64,000 nt of DNA, from NCBI RefSeq assembly GCF_002127325.2, contig NC_035438.2:89218385-89282384 (forward strand), written 5' to 3'. A program made the translations under genes and the position numbers. This document shows positions 1 to 10,629 of the stretch, one piece after another (within the stretch, counting starts at the first letter, position 1; the number at the start of each line of letters is the position of its first letter). A model generated the notes under the pieces. That model was not told the DNA's origin. It did not search any database and was given only the letters and a program-made list of their open reading frames with translations. The DNA comes from Helianthus annuus (lineage: Eukaryota; Streptophyta; Magnoliopsida; Asterales; Asteraceae).

Positions 1-195
1 AATGGCGTGATACAATTCATATATTAAGGTGCTATTAGTCAAATATTGAAAGTTGAGGTTATTTAAATTTAATAACCCTTAATATAGACATAAATCATGT
101 AATTCCCAAATCTAGTTATGATTATATTATATATTACCTAGTTAAAATTTAATCGGTCTTATACACTTATGTTTCACAATAATTACTATGGTTAA
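1..195. other. AT-rich flank, no feature seen
   Basis: AT-rich sequence left of the first transposon end. I see no ORF, repeat unit or terminal motif I could support. Confidence 0.5.
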
Positions 196-560
196 TTAGG
201 CTAGAGGGTATGGTGATGGTCCTCCATTGGAGGATGATCCGCCACGTAGGCGCCACATCATAGTCCTCCCAAAGATGATCAATCCTACAAAACTAGAGTG
301 TATGGAGGATGGTCTTACAAGTTTACTTTTTTTTTATCAACTACTTTTATAAAAATTCAACATTTTTAAAGTTAATAAAAAAACTAATAAAGATTCATTA
401 AATTAAACTATATAAATAAACAATAAATTAAAATGATAAAATATAAAATTACTTTCTCTTTTTGTCAGTCAAGTTGTACTTTATTTTTGTTTAATAAAAT
501 ACTGTATACACAAAATTACTTTGTCTTTTTGCAGTGCCATCTTCTTCTTTTTTTCTCTGG

Positions 561-700
561 TTAGACTAGAAGGTATGGGGGCCGGCTTGGCCCGGCGCCG
601 GACCCCCACACCGCCCCCCTGCTTCGGCTATCGGCGCAAACGGCCACCCACCGCCGGGTGGGCCGACCCTCTTTCAAATAATATAGCCGTTGTAACGGCT
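561..700 (+). repeat. Second Harbinger-like terminus inside the element
   Basis: TTA at 561-563 is followed by GACTAGAAGGTATGGGG and then a GC-rich palindromic stretch. It resembles the left end of a related but distinct Harbinger family. A possible partner in the opposite orientation lies at about 2403-2421, followed by TAA. That pairing would cross the 199-2211 pairing and its TSDs do not match, so I leave it unresolved. Confidence 0.4.
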
Positions 701-842
701 CTTTCCTTTAAAAAAAAAAATTCATTTTTTTATATATAATCACCCACTTTCACTATTATTTCCCCACTTTCAACCCAAAACCCTCTCACTTTTATACCAA
801 ATTCTCCCTACTTTTATAAAAAAAAATATCTTTTTACCCACA

Positions 843-1885
843 ATGGCTTCTAATCCTTGGTGGTCCTCGTCTTCGGATGACGAAGAGGAGATGTTTTTCG
901 GAAACGCTATACTACGGGCGGGACAGATTTTAATCGAAGAGGAAGAGGAAGAGGAAGAGGAAGAGGAAGAAATTGGTGAAAATGTTATTACCACACGAAT
1001 ACGCATTAACAGAGACCGCCAAGGTTTTCATTACAAAATTTCATTGTCCTTATTTTTTTTTAACTCGTACTTATATATTATATATGACAGGAGCGCACGA
1101 CAAATGATGTTCAACAGTTGTACCAAGCTCATGAAGCAAGGCACGGGTTTCCGGGAATGCTTGGTAGCATTGATTGTATGCATTGGGAGTGGCATAGTTG
1201 CCCGACTGCGTGGCGCGGCCAATATACGCGAGGTGATCACGGATATCCAACCGTGATACTTGAAGCTGTGGCATCACAAGATTTGTGGATATGGCATTCT
1301 TTCTTTGGTCTCCCTGGTTCACTCAAAGACCTCAACGTGTTATACCAATCGGCCATTTTTACCGATGTCGTTAATGGAACGGGACCGGACACATGTTTTA
1401 CAGTTTCTGGGGTAGAGTATAGACGTGGGTATTATCTTGCTGACGGGATATATCCGTCTTGGTCTACAATTGTGAAGACTATTCCATATCCCGAGGACGA
1501 AAAACGGAAAAAATTTGCGAAGCGTCAAGAAGCGGCAAGAAAAGACATCGAACGTGCTTTTGGTGTCTTACAAAAAAAATGGGCCATCCTTGCACAACCG
1601 GCACGTGCGTTCACCCCAAAAAGGCTGCGTCTTTGTATGTACGCTTGCATTTTGCTCCATAACATGATTATTGAAGACGAGGGTCGGGCGATTTGTGAGT
1701 ATGATGAGAATGCACCTTGGGGGAACACTGTCCCGGTTGATCCCCCACAACAGGATTTAAACTCGTTCTCGCTAACAAACGACTTCACGCATGCAAACCT
1801 TCAACAAGATCTGGTAGAACATATTTGGAACAACGTTAACATGGTGGACGATGACGGAGCCGAAGGCGAAGACGAAGACGAGTAG
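843..1885 (+). pseudogene. Harbinger transposase (HARBI1-like nuclease), internally deleted
   Basis: The 3' part (about 1096-1885) encodes a DDE nuclease of the plant PIF/Harbinger class. The first catalytic Asp is in GSIDCMHWEW, the second in the YLADGIYPSW stretch and the Glu in RKDIERAFGVLQKKW. The tail is acidic (DDDGAEGEDEDE). The 5' part starts at ATG 843 with a Ser/acidic leader and a run of Glu. A 67-bp intron fits 1024-1090 (GT...ACAG) and gives an exon 2 beginning Gly-Ala-His-Asp. Within about 15 bases the frame breaks and jumps to the catalytic part. The helical region normally between leader and DDE domain (well over 100 residues in relatives) is missing. I infer an internal deletion plus frameshift, so no functional transposase. 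Confidence 0.8.
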
Positions 1886-2214
1886 TGTGTTTGTTTTAAA
1901 TTTTAGACTTCGTAGGCTTTTTTTATTTTTTAGTTTCGGTATTTTTTTTTTAGGAAATGTAATTTTTTTTATTTTTATGTTATGAAATGAAATTATTTTA
2001 TGTTGTTTTATATTGTGTTTTTTAAATTTTATAAAGATTTTATTACCTTGGGTTATTAAATTAAAACAAAAGAAATTATAAAATAATGAGGTGGGGCCCC
2101 ATTCTCCATCCCCCTCCATCCTTCATTTGGCTCATCCCCCACGAGCCGCCTACGTGGCGCCTACGTGGAGGCTCATCCCCGTGGGGATGAGCCGAACCAT
2201 ACCCTCTAGTCTTA

Positions 2215-2421
2215 GAGCTCCTCGCCGGAAAATGAAAAACACTGATTTTGTGTGGTGTTATTTTGTAATTTATATGTGTTTGTGAGGGGATTTTGTCTTC
2301 TAGTGAGACGTCTTCAACGTCCTCTGGAAGCCGGCCAGGACGACGACGGGGTGGGGGGAAATGGGGGGAGGTACGGCGCCACACCGGAACTGAGGAGGGA
2401 CGAACCCCATACCATGTAGAC
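2215..2421. other. Non-coding stretch ending in a transposon-like terminus
   Basis: T-rich then G-rich sequence between the Harbinger element and the next MITE. Its right edge, read on the minus strand, begins GTCTACATGGTATGGGG, similar to the end at 564. No ORF is supported. Confidence 0.3.
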
Positions 2422-2424
2422 TAA

Positions 2425-2743
2425 GGGTGGAGGGTATAGTCAAACAACTTAAGGTGTTTGAGTGAAATCTTACCCAATAGTATTATGCCATGTCAACTCC
2501 CTATTCTATTTCTCATTTTACACTCAATCACTAGGTATAGTCAAACACCCCTCAATTAAAAAAAAAAAAACATGATTGATCCCTCCTCTCTCTCTCCTCT
2601 CTTCTCTCAAACAAATCCGTGAACACTCACCGAAAATGGCAACCTCTCTCCAACTCAAACACCCAACTCAATCAAGTGGGGGTGGTCACCGATCGGTGAT
2701 CCCCACTCACCGCACATGTCAAGCACCCTTATACCCTCCACCC
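2425..2743. mobile_element. Tourist/Harbinger-type MITE
   Basis: A 319-bp element with a 14-bp perfect terminal inverted repeat GGGTGGAGGGTATA and the 3-bp direct repeat TAA on both sides (2422-2424, 2744-2746). It has no coding capacity; the interior includes a CT-rich tract. Size, TIR and TSD fit a Tourist-like MITE that an autonomous Harbinger would mobilise. Confidence 0.8.
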
Positions 2744-2877
2744 TAATGATATAATATGGCTTAGTGTAACCTAACATAACCAGTTAAAGGCCAAGTGTGG
2801 TCTATTTAATACATGTGTGATATATTATTGCCCATTATCATAATAAAGCCCATTAAGTTTCATGGCAAAAGATCAAA

Positions 2878-3505
2878 TACAAATAATCTTAACATACTAA
2901 ACATACAAATTGAAGGAAAACCCAAAAAGACAAGGTGGCATTTTTGTGATTACCACCAACTATCAAAGTTACAACCAAAAATACCTAAAAAAACACAAAT
3001 TTTTTTTTAACATTTTTTATTAAAAAATCGCTACATTTCGTTAGCAAAAAAAAAAAAAAAATATTTTTTTTTGGCTGCTACTAAAAGTAGCGATTTTTTA
3101 ATAAAAAATGTTAAAAAAATAAAATAAAATAATTTGTGTGTTTTTTTTTTATTTTTTTAGATTTTTTTAGGTTTTTTGGGGGGTTTAGTTTTTAGCATTT
3201 TAGCTTGGGGGGGGGGGGGGGGGGGCGGGGGGGTTAGGTTTTTTTTAGGTTTTTGGGGGTGGGGGGTTAGGTTTTTTTAGGTTTTTGGGGGTGGGGGTGG
3301 GGGGGGTGGTTAGGTTTTTTTTTAGGTTTTTGGGGGGGGGGGGGGTGGGGGGTTTAGGTTTTTTTTGGGGGTGGGGGGAGTGGTTAGGTTTTTTTAGGTA
3401 TATGTGTAGAGTAACTTTGATAGTTATTGATAATTACAAAAATGCCACCTTGTCTTTTTGAGTTTTCCTTCAATTTGTATGTTTAGTATGTTAAGATTAT
3501 TTGTA
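2878..3505. repeat. Foldback element with ~100-bp inverted repeats and poly-G interior
   Basis: 2878-2998 and 3405-3505 are inverted copies of one another (imperfect). Nested inside is a shorter perfect hairpin (3009-3034 against 3088-3113) around a poly-A/T loop. The rest of the interior is long runs of G broken by GGTTAGGTTTTTTTAGG-like repeats (about 3175-3395). No target duplication could be identified at the outer edges. Non-coding. Confidence 0.7.
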
Positions 3506-5250
3506 CAAGAACTTTACCCTAAGTTTCATTCCCCAATTTTTTCAACCTAAATTTAGGTCCCAATCAATCGATTTTCACATCAGCTCCCCTTTCAACCCTA
3601 CCTGTATAACCGCTATGAGACAGGGCGAACAAGAGGAACCACAATGTTGATGACTGTCAACGGCGGGTTTCTTCCATGATTCTCGAATCGTCTACCATGG
3701 TTAATTCTTGAAGGTGAGGGCTTTCTAGTTATTAATATATTCATTCAAACATCAGTTTTGTGTATTTCTTTACTGGATTGTAATTTTGATTTATGTTTGT
3801 TCAATGTGGCTTTGGAATCTGTTTATGAAATTTAAACTTCTTGTACATTTGAACCATAATAAAGCCCCTTGTTTTTATATGTTTTGTTAACTTTCGGTTA
3901 GGCTATTATATGTATAGGTTGTTGATATTAAACATGGCTCTCCAACACTTTCCTCAGGAGCAATTTGGCACTTGCTTTCACCTTCATAATTGCATTCATT
4001 TTAGGTACTCTGAACCTATGTTTTTACTTTACTTGATTGACTTGCTTGATTTTTTTATTTTTTACAGAAATTGATAGTTTTATAAAACTATAAAATTTGA
4101 TACATGATAATATTAGATCCAAATGGTCTGCTTTGATATATTTTTATGGTCTTCATGTTTATTTGTTAATGCTAACTTTGACCATGATGTTAGTGTTTCC
4201 TTGAACCAACTCCATTGAAGTCATTATTTTTCCATATTTTTAATTCACCTATCATACCGCTCAATTTAACCAATTGTATTATGTTAACTTATTACAGTTA
4301 TAATACACATCTAAAGTTGTCCCCACCAATATACCAATGTGTTGCTGAATTTAATTTGGGGGGTTTTGTAAGATCAATTAAAGTTAAGTTAAGAATCTTT
4401 GATTTCAAGGGTTTCTTTAAAAAAATATGTTTTAGGCATTGCATCTTATTCACTGTTAAGATTGAACTATGTGTTGGTGGGGTGAGGTGTTGGAAAGAAC
4501 CCAAGTTGCTAAGTTGTGATTAGCTTTCCGTATTTCCTCATAATCTCATATTGGTTGCAGATTCGTTTTCATGGATTTATAGTTTGATGAAACTAGGGTG
4601 TTAAAGCTCCGAAGACACATTCTTGGTAAGTAATGATTGTTTTCTTAGTCTTCTAAGATTTGGATGTTAAATTCTTTTAACATTGAAATCTAGTTACACA
4701 TTATTAGATATTTGTGTGAAACTCCAATAAATCGATCATACACTGTTTCAGGTGAATCACTCTAAGATGATTGTTCTTATCTAATTGAAGCTGCTATTAA
4801 GGTTACTGTACTATATCCTTGTATGTTTTGATTTTTCTGAACGTGTTTATTACGATATATAGAAAGGAATATATCTGATTTTGTTGTTTGATGAAGGGTT
4901 TATTGTGAGTAATATGCGACACCATTTTACTTCTAAGTTGATGTAGGACTAACATCATCATCTATTTATATTGCAGCCTTATTTCATGGTTTGCAACAGC
5001 TTTAGATTTGGGAATGTTTGTTGGCGGATTATTCATACTCCAAAGACTAAAAAGCCGAATCGAACATACGGAGACACGAAGAGGTTGGCGGATTATTCAA
5101 GATACTTGAAGAAAGTTAACTTTGATTTATATATTTTGTAAATAATTGAGCAATTTTATGAATGTATTGTACATTGTCTTAAAGTACATTATTTATGATA
5201 TCTATTTTACTATTGTTATGGCGTAATTTAGATCCTAATGCATGTTATTA
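3506..5250. other. AT-rich non-coding stretch, no gene supported
   Basis: No reading frame longer than about 100 codons has family resemblance. It may be the interior of a non-autonomous CACTA element whose right end is at 5636, but no left end (CACTACAAGAAAA) was found here. Confidence 0.4.
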
Positions 5251-5299
5251 GCAATTATGGTGTTTGAATCAATAATATTACCAAGTTGCACTTGAATGT

Positions 5300-5636
5300 A
5301 AACAGGATTGCATTTGATGTCACTGAAATTATAAAAAAATGTTGGTAGAAAAAGGTTGCATTTTTTGTACTAAAAACATGATGATAGTTGCATTTGAGTG
5401 TGATAAAGGTTGCATGATTGTAACTAAAATTATAATAAAGGTTAAAAGCTGCATTTGAAAAGTATTGCAACACTTTCAAAAATAGTTGCATTAGGCCTTC
5501 AAAAGGTTACATTAGGTCTAATGCAACTGCTTCTAATGCAGCTTCCGATAAAAGGTTGCATTAAACCTAATGCAACTTTTTTAAGGCCTAATGCAACATT
5601 TTATTGGGGTTGCACTAGCTTCATTTTCTTGTAGTG
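5300..5636. mobile_element. CACTA (En/Spm)-type terminus with subterminal repeats
   Basis: Read on the minus strand, the edge at 5636 is CACTACAAGAAAATGAA, matching the canonical CACTA terminal sequence CACTACAAGAAAA. Inside it, 5310-5600 is packed with direct and inverted copies of the short unit TTGCATTAGGCC/TAATGCAAC, as expected for CACTA subterminal repeats that bind transposase. Only one end is recognised, so the element is partial or its other end has diverged. Confidence 0.65.
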
Positions 5637-5639
5637 AAA

Positions 5640-6330
5640 GAGGAAATATGGTTTGCACAGTGCCGAAACTTGAAATTTCCGACCGGGGGTCAAAAACGTA
5701 TATAGCAAAAATTTCTATAAAACCACGGGTTCAAAAACCTATATACCAAAAAATTTCTATACGAAAACTATATATTCTCCACTAACGAGCGAAAAGCTCG
5801 GAGGGTCGGTCGCCCCCTCCCGCCCCCACAAAGCTACGCCCTTGGGTTTGTGTAGGAAATAATAATAGAAGGACATGTGACAAAGTTAGAAAAAATATAA
5901 AGAGAAACATTTTAGTCAAACCCCACCATTTTCAAAAACTCAACCTCTTTAAGAACTCAACACCTTTAATTCATATCTTTGAATACCAAAATCCACCATT
6001 TTCAAAACCACAAACTATCACATGACAACCAACACCACCACTACCTGTGATCGCCATCATCTTGCTGGAAACCAGATCTGAAACCACCTCCACCTTTAAC
6101 CACCTATTGCATTTTTCAGATCTGAAACCACCATTCCACCATCCACCGCCCACCTCCACCACAACTATTTTCTCCATGGTGTGTCAAAAATATTTCTCAG
6201 TCTACCGTAGTTAATCAAAGTTCTTTTTGTAAGTTGTGTTTTTTATTTCATTGTGTTTTAGGTTATCAAACATTATTATGTTTTAGTTACAGTTCTTCTT
6301 TTCGTTTTTGTTCATCTGGATTTTAAAATA
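5640..6330. other. Non-coding, repeat-derived edge sequence
   Basis: A GC-rich patch at 5770-5850 (GGAGGGTCGGTCGCCCCCTC region) looks like the edge of another plant transposable element, but I could not pair it with a second end. 5940-6180 is rich in CCACC/CCACCA triplet runs. No coding support. Confidence 0.3.
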
Positions 6331-7330
6331 TAGGCATGACTATGTTAAAACATAAACATGACCATGTGAAACCCGTTGCGTTTTAGACTTCGAGCGTACG
6401 TTTTATAACTTGGATTACAAAGAACATGATCAGGCTAAGACAGAAACATGATCATGTTGGAACAAAGGCATGTCCATGTTAAAATATAAACATGATCATG
6501 TAAAACCAATTGCGTTTTATAACTTGCAGTGCAAACTCTTGATTTCCTGTTTCATTGCATTTTAGAACCTAGAGTACAAAGAGCATGATCATGCTAAAAT
6601 ACAAGCATGACCGTGTTAGAATATAAACATCACCATGTTAAAACACATTGCGTTTTAGAACCATGCAAGGAACATGATCATGCTAAGACAAAAGCATGAT
6701 CATGTTGGAACAAAGGAATGACCATGTTAAAATGTAAAATGTAAGCATGACCATGTTAAAACTCCAGCTTCTTTTTAGAACCTACAGTGCAAAATCATGA
6801 TTTTAGATTTCGTTGATTTTAAAACCTGGAGTGCAAAAAACATCAAAGAACATGATCATGCAAAACTAGAATCATAATCATGTTGTAACAAAGGCATGAC
6901 CATGTTAAAATATAAACATGATCATGTTAAAACCCATTGCTTTTTATAACCACATAATCATGCTAAGAAAGAAGCATGATCATGTTGGAACAAAGGCATG
7001 ATCATTTTAAAACATAAACATGACCATGTTAAAACTCCATTGCGTTTTTGAACCTAGTGCAAAATCATGATTTTGGGTTTCATGTCATTTTAAAACCTGG
7101 AGTGCAAAAAAACATTAAAGAACATGGTCATGCTAAAATAGATGCATGATCATGTTGGAACAAAGGCATGAACATGTTAAAACATAAACATGACCATGTT
7201 AAAAACTATTGCGTTTTAGAACCCGGGTGCAAAGAACATGATCATGCTAAAACATAGGCATGATCATGTTGGAACAAAGGCATGTTAAAATATAAACATG
7301 ACTATGTGAAACTCTAGAACTTACAGTGAA
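6330..7330. repeat. Degenerate minisatellite built on CATGATCATG palindromes
   Basis: About 1 kb of diverged tandem units. Landmarks that recur in order are AACATGATCATGCTAA, GCATGATCATGTTGGAACAAAGG, CATGACCATGTTAAAA and ATTGCGTTTTAGAACC. The last landmark recurs at about 6378, 6501, 6650, 6768, 6945, 7050 and 7206, giving irregular units of roughly 105-180 bp. CATGATCATG is itself palindromic. No coding. Confidence 0.7.
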
Positions 7331-7855
7331 CACTATGTTTTTATCATTATATTTTACGCATCTGGATTTTCGAATTTTTTTTCTTCTAAAAGTATAAGAA
7401 TAGTATACCTGTTTTAAAGAGAAAAAAAGTCATTTTTATGGTGTATTTTTTTTTTTAAATAATGTCATATGAAAGAGTTATTAACGTTTTAGTAACCGGG
7501 AGGGAGGGGGGGTTGGAGGAACCAGAAACTATTGTCTTAGATGTATTAGAATACCCTAAACAAACTCATGCGCCTTCAATTTTTGATCAATTCAACCAAT
7601 TTAATCCAAACCCTTAATTACTTAATAGATTGTCAAGATTACTTCTTATTCTTCCTAATAAAACAGACTTCCTATTATATCCTAACCCTGTTACATAATA
7701 TCCTAGTCACCATAAGTTAAAATATATACATTAAAATATCATGATATATAAATCTTTAAAGATAACTTTGTGTTATGTAGCATACAATAAATAATTACAT
7801 AAAAATATATACCACAAAATAAAAGTATATTTTCGAAGTAACATGCAATAAAATA
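7331..7855. other. AT-rich spacer
   Basis: No ORF or repeat unit is supported. The last about 45 bp are repeated just right of the Mutator-like element (9160-9200), so the insertion lies in or beside a small local duplication. Confidence 0.4.
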
Positions 7856-9143
7856 GGGTTAATGGATTTAAACACCCCCAACTATTGCCTTGGCCGATGG
7901 CACTCTCAACTTTCACTTTGGCTCAGACCACTCTCAACTTAACACTTGGGTTGCTGTATCACCCCCTCGTTAAATAAACACTAACTGGGTTAGTTCTTTT
8001 TGCTAACATGGCCAATATTTGCTGATGTGGCATGCTGATGGATCCAATATACACACACATGCTGATGTGGCACTGTATTTTAAAAACCATACCCACACAC
8101 AGATCCAATATATAACACTTGGGTTGCTGCTCTCCTCCCTTCCCCTCTCGATCCTCCCCTGCACCCACACCCGGAACCGGCGTTGATGCCGGTGGTGTTT
8201 CCGGCCAGACGATACCCCCCCTCTCAAAACAACATCAGAGTTCTTACCCTCATCCCTCACTCTTGGATGAACAGTTGGCCGACACCTACTCTCTCCCTCA
8301 ATCTCTCATCGGCGACCGAAAATGGAGAGTTCCGACCGGCGACAACACTCCTCCGACACACAACACGCACAACAATAACCTGCAACCTCTGTTCTCTCTC
8401 GCCGTCGGTTAACCGCAAGCCGACAACCCCCCCTTGACGAATTCTCGACGGCAAACAACCACCGTTGCGGCGGCAGTTGTGTTGGTTCGACACACTTTTG
8501 GTTCCTGTTAGGTTGGAGACAGAACGAGAGAGAGAGAGCAGCGGGTTTGAGTGATAAGGTTTCAGGTTTCAATAAGGTATTCAAGGAAAAACCCCTATGT
8601 ATCTTGTTTGTGTTTGCAGTTCCATTTTCACTGGCCTGAGATTTCGTAAAGCTTGCAACTGTTGAGTCGTTTGTACTTGCTGATAGTTTGTTGTCATCTG
8701 TGGCTCCAACTTAACTTGCCCGACACCACCTTGAATGTTTTGATATTGCGGCTGCTGATGCTGACGGTTATTGTGTTGAGGTTCAAGCTGTTGGTCTGAC
8801 AAGTTTTGGTTGACCGACATGTGACCTGATCGTATGTTGATGATGGATTAGATCCAAGGTGCGTCTGATTTTTTTATGATTTAGGATTAGGGTTTTTCAA
8901 ATGAGTTCTTGTTAGGGATTGGGGGTTTTAAAGAAGATGAATGAGTATAATTGACACGTAGGACATGCCACATCAGATAAAATTAACACATAGGCTAGTT
9001 TTACTAACCTGGTTAGTGATTATTTAACGAGGGGGTGCCATGACAAACAATGTGTTAAGTTGAAAGTGGTCTGAGCCAAAGTGAAAGTAGAGAGTGCCAT
9101 CGGCCAAATAGCAATAGTTGGGGGTGTTTAAATCCATTAACCC
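7856..9143. mobile_element. Mutator-like element with 9-bp TSD (Pack-MULE candidate)
   Basis: A 1,288-bp element with long terminal inverted repeats of about 150 bp; the ends begin GGGTTAATGGATTTAAACAC. A perfect 9-bp direct repeat AATAAAATA flanks it (7847-7855, 9144-9152), the target duplication length of Mutator. It contains no MULE transposase. The interior is GC-richer than its flanks and holds a Gln-rich coding-like fragment on the minus strand, so it fits the Pack-MULE definition. Confidence 0.85.
8581..8820 (-). pseudogene. Captured gene fragment resembling a SEUSS-type transcriptional adaptor
   Basis: The 79-residue reading frame is Gln/Asn-rich and contains GGVGQVKLEPQ and QLQALRNLRPVKMELQ. 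These recall the repeated VKLEPQ...LRNLGPVKLEPQ stretch in plant SEUSS/SEUSS-like LIM-binding-type co-regulators, as I remember it. There is no LIM-binding core, so it can only be a fragment. It lies wholly inside the Mutator-like element and probably came from transduplication. Identity is uncertain because Gln-rich segments are easily confused. Confidence 0.45.
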
Positions 9144-9152
9144 AATAAAATA

Positions 9153-9612
9153 TTAACATAAAAATATATACCACAAAATAAAAGTATATTTTCCAAGTAA
9201 CGAGAGAATAAAGTACTACTAGTGGAAAAAAAGGCAAAACTAAAATTACAAATTTCCAGGTATGTAATTTAGGTATATTTTTCGAGTAAATGATAAACAA
9301 GTATATGATTTTGGTAATTAATCGGTCAGGTATTACGTAATCCTATACTCATCTCACACCGTAAAATTCTTTTTTTTTCAATTTAGTAAAACTTCTAGCT
9401 TCGGTTATGGAATTCCTTAGCCATAACCATAACCGAACTTTAGTTATAATTAATGGGTTATGAAGTCGGTTATGGTTATTTTGGTTATCTAACCAATCAA
9501 GGTTTGAAATAAATAGGGGTGTATATGGTTTGGACTTAGTTCTATCCTTTTTGTTATACGATAACCGAGACTACACACTTTTTTATTAAACTATCGATGT
9601 GCACTTTTTTAA
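9153..9612. other. AT-rich spacer with AACCATAACCG-type repeats
   Basis: 9390-9500 contains degenerate copies of GGTTATGGTTAT/ATAACCATAACC. The same vocabulary reappears at 10180-10345, on the other side of a MITE, so the two halves may once have been one element. TAGGGGTGTATATGG at about 9510 resembles a hAT end without a recognisable partner. No gene. Confidence 0.4.
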
Positions 9613-10001
9613 GGAAAAATTAAAAGTTTTGTCCTTTATCTTTATACCACTTTTCAGGCGGTGTCATTTTTAACGAATGTTGACAGGCGGTGTCCTTTAC
9701 TAGGTATTTTGTTGCAAAGTTAGTCCTTTACACCCAACCCAGTTAAAAAACCATGTTAATTGTTAACAGGCGGTGTCCGTTACTAGGTATTTTGTTGCAA
9801 GTTTAGTCCTTTACCTAAGTATTTTGTTGCAAGTTTAGTCCTTTATACCCAACAATTAACATGGTTTTTTAACTGGGTTGGGTGTAAAGGACTAAACTTG
9901 CAACAAAATACTTAGTAAAGGACACCGCCTGTCAACATTCGTTAAAAAGGACACCGCCTGAAAACTGGTATAAAGATAAAGGACAAAACTTGTAATTTTT
10001 T
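9613..10001. mobile_element. 389-bp foldback MITE with long TIRs
   Basis: The two halves are extended inverted repeats, e.g. AGTTTTGTCCTTTATCTTTA against its complement near 9970-9990, with an internal motif CAGGCGGTGTCC(TTT)AC repeated in both arms. The flanks carry a 9-bp direct repeat CTTTTTTAA (9604-9612, 10002-10010), consistent with a Mutator-type MITE. The A/T-rich flanks make an 8-bp repeat equally arguable. Confidence 0.7.
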
Positions 10002-10010
10002 CTTTTTTAA

Positions 10011-10629
10011 TAAGGTAATTCGCAACCAAACAAAACTACACCGTAACACCTCATTTTATCATCAATATAAAGGGCATCTAAATAAAGATCATTTTGTTAC
10101 TAACATACTTTTATCTTAGTAAAAGACTTCTATATGGATAATGTAAAATATAAATCCATTTTATAAACTTAACCTTAGAAGTTCGGTTCGGTTTTGGTTA
10201 TACCGGTTAACCAAAGCTTCAAAACTGTAATCATAACCGATTGGTTGGTTAAACAAAGTTTCATAACCATAACCATCGGTTATGTTGGTAATTAGTTAAT
10301 AACGGTTCGGTTATATCAGTTATGGTTTGTTTATTGGTTTTGACAATTAACTTGCTCACCCATAATAAAATGGGTAAAACGAGCGATTAGGAAACACAAA
10401 TTCTAGAAATAACATACTCAATATCACAAAATAGTTAAACCAACCCACTTTCAATTAATTTGAATAAAAACAAAAGTCATAGCAGATATGCCCCAAATGG
10501 AACTAACCAATTTCAAACAAACTTAGGGTTAATAAAGTTAGGTTAACTAACTCATTTCAAACAAACTCAGGTTACAAACTTAAATGAGATGTTATGTTAG
10601 GGTCACCATATTCAAAATTAGGTTTCATT
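10011..10629. other. AT-rich spacer, repeat-derived
   Basis: Contains the second block of GGTTATGGTTAACC-like repeats (10180-10345). No ORF with family resemblance. Confidence 0.4.

Larger units (their letters stand above)
199..2211 (+). mobile_element. PIF/Harbinger-type DNA transposon, degenerate
   Basis: Both ends carry the terminal inverted repeat G(G/A)CTAGAGGGTATGGT, and the motif CCACGTAGGCGCCAC lies at the same distance inside each end. The element is flanked by TTA (196-198 and 2212-2214), the 3-bp target duplication typical of PIF/Harbinger. Each terminus also has a short GC-rich hairpin just inside the TIR. A broken DDE transposase lies inside on the same strand. A second end-like sequence (GACTAGAAGGTATGGGG after TTA, from 564) sits internally, so the unit may be composite. 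TTA is also the preferred target, so TSD identity alone is weak support; the matching subterminal sequence is stronger. Confidence 0.75.

Noticed and set aside
3175..3395. Poly-G tracts as telomere-like repeats
   Set aside because: The GGTTAGG-like units are irregular and not the plant TTTAGGG repeat; they lie inside a foldback element.
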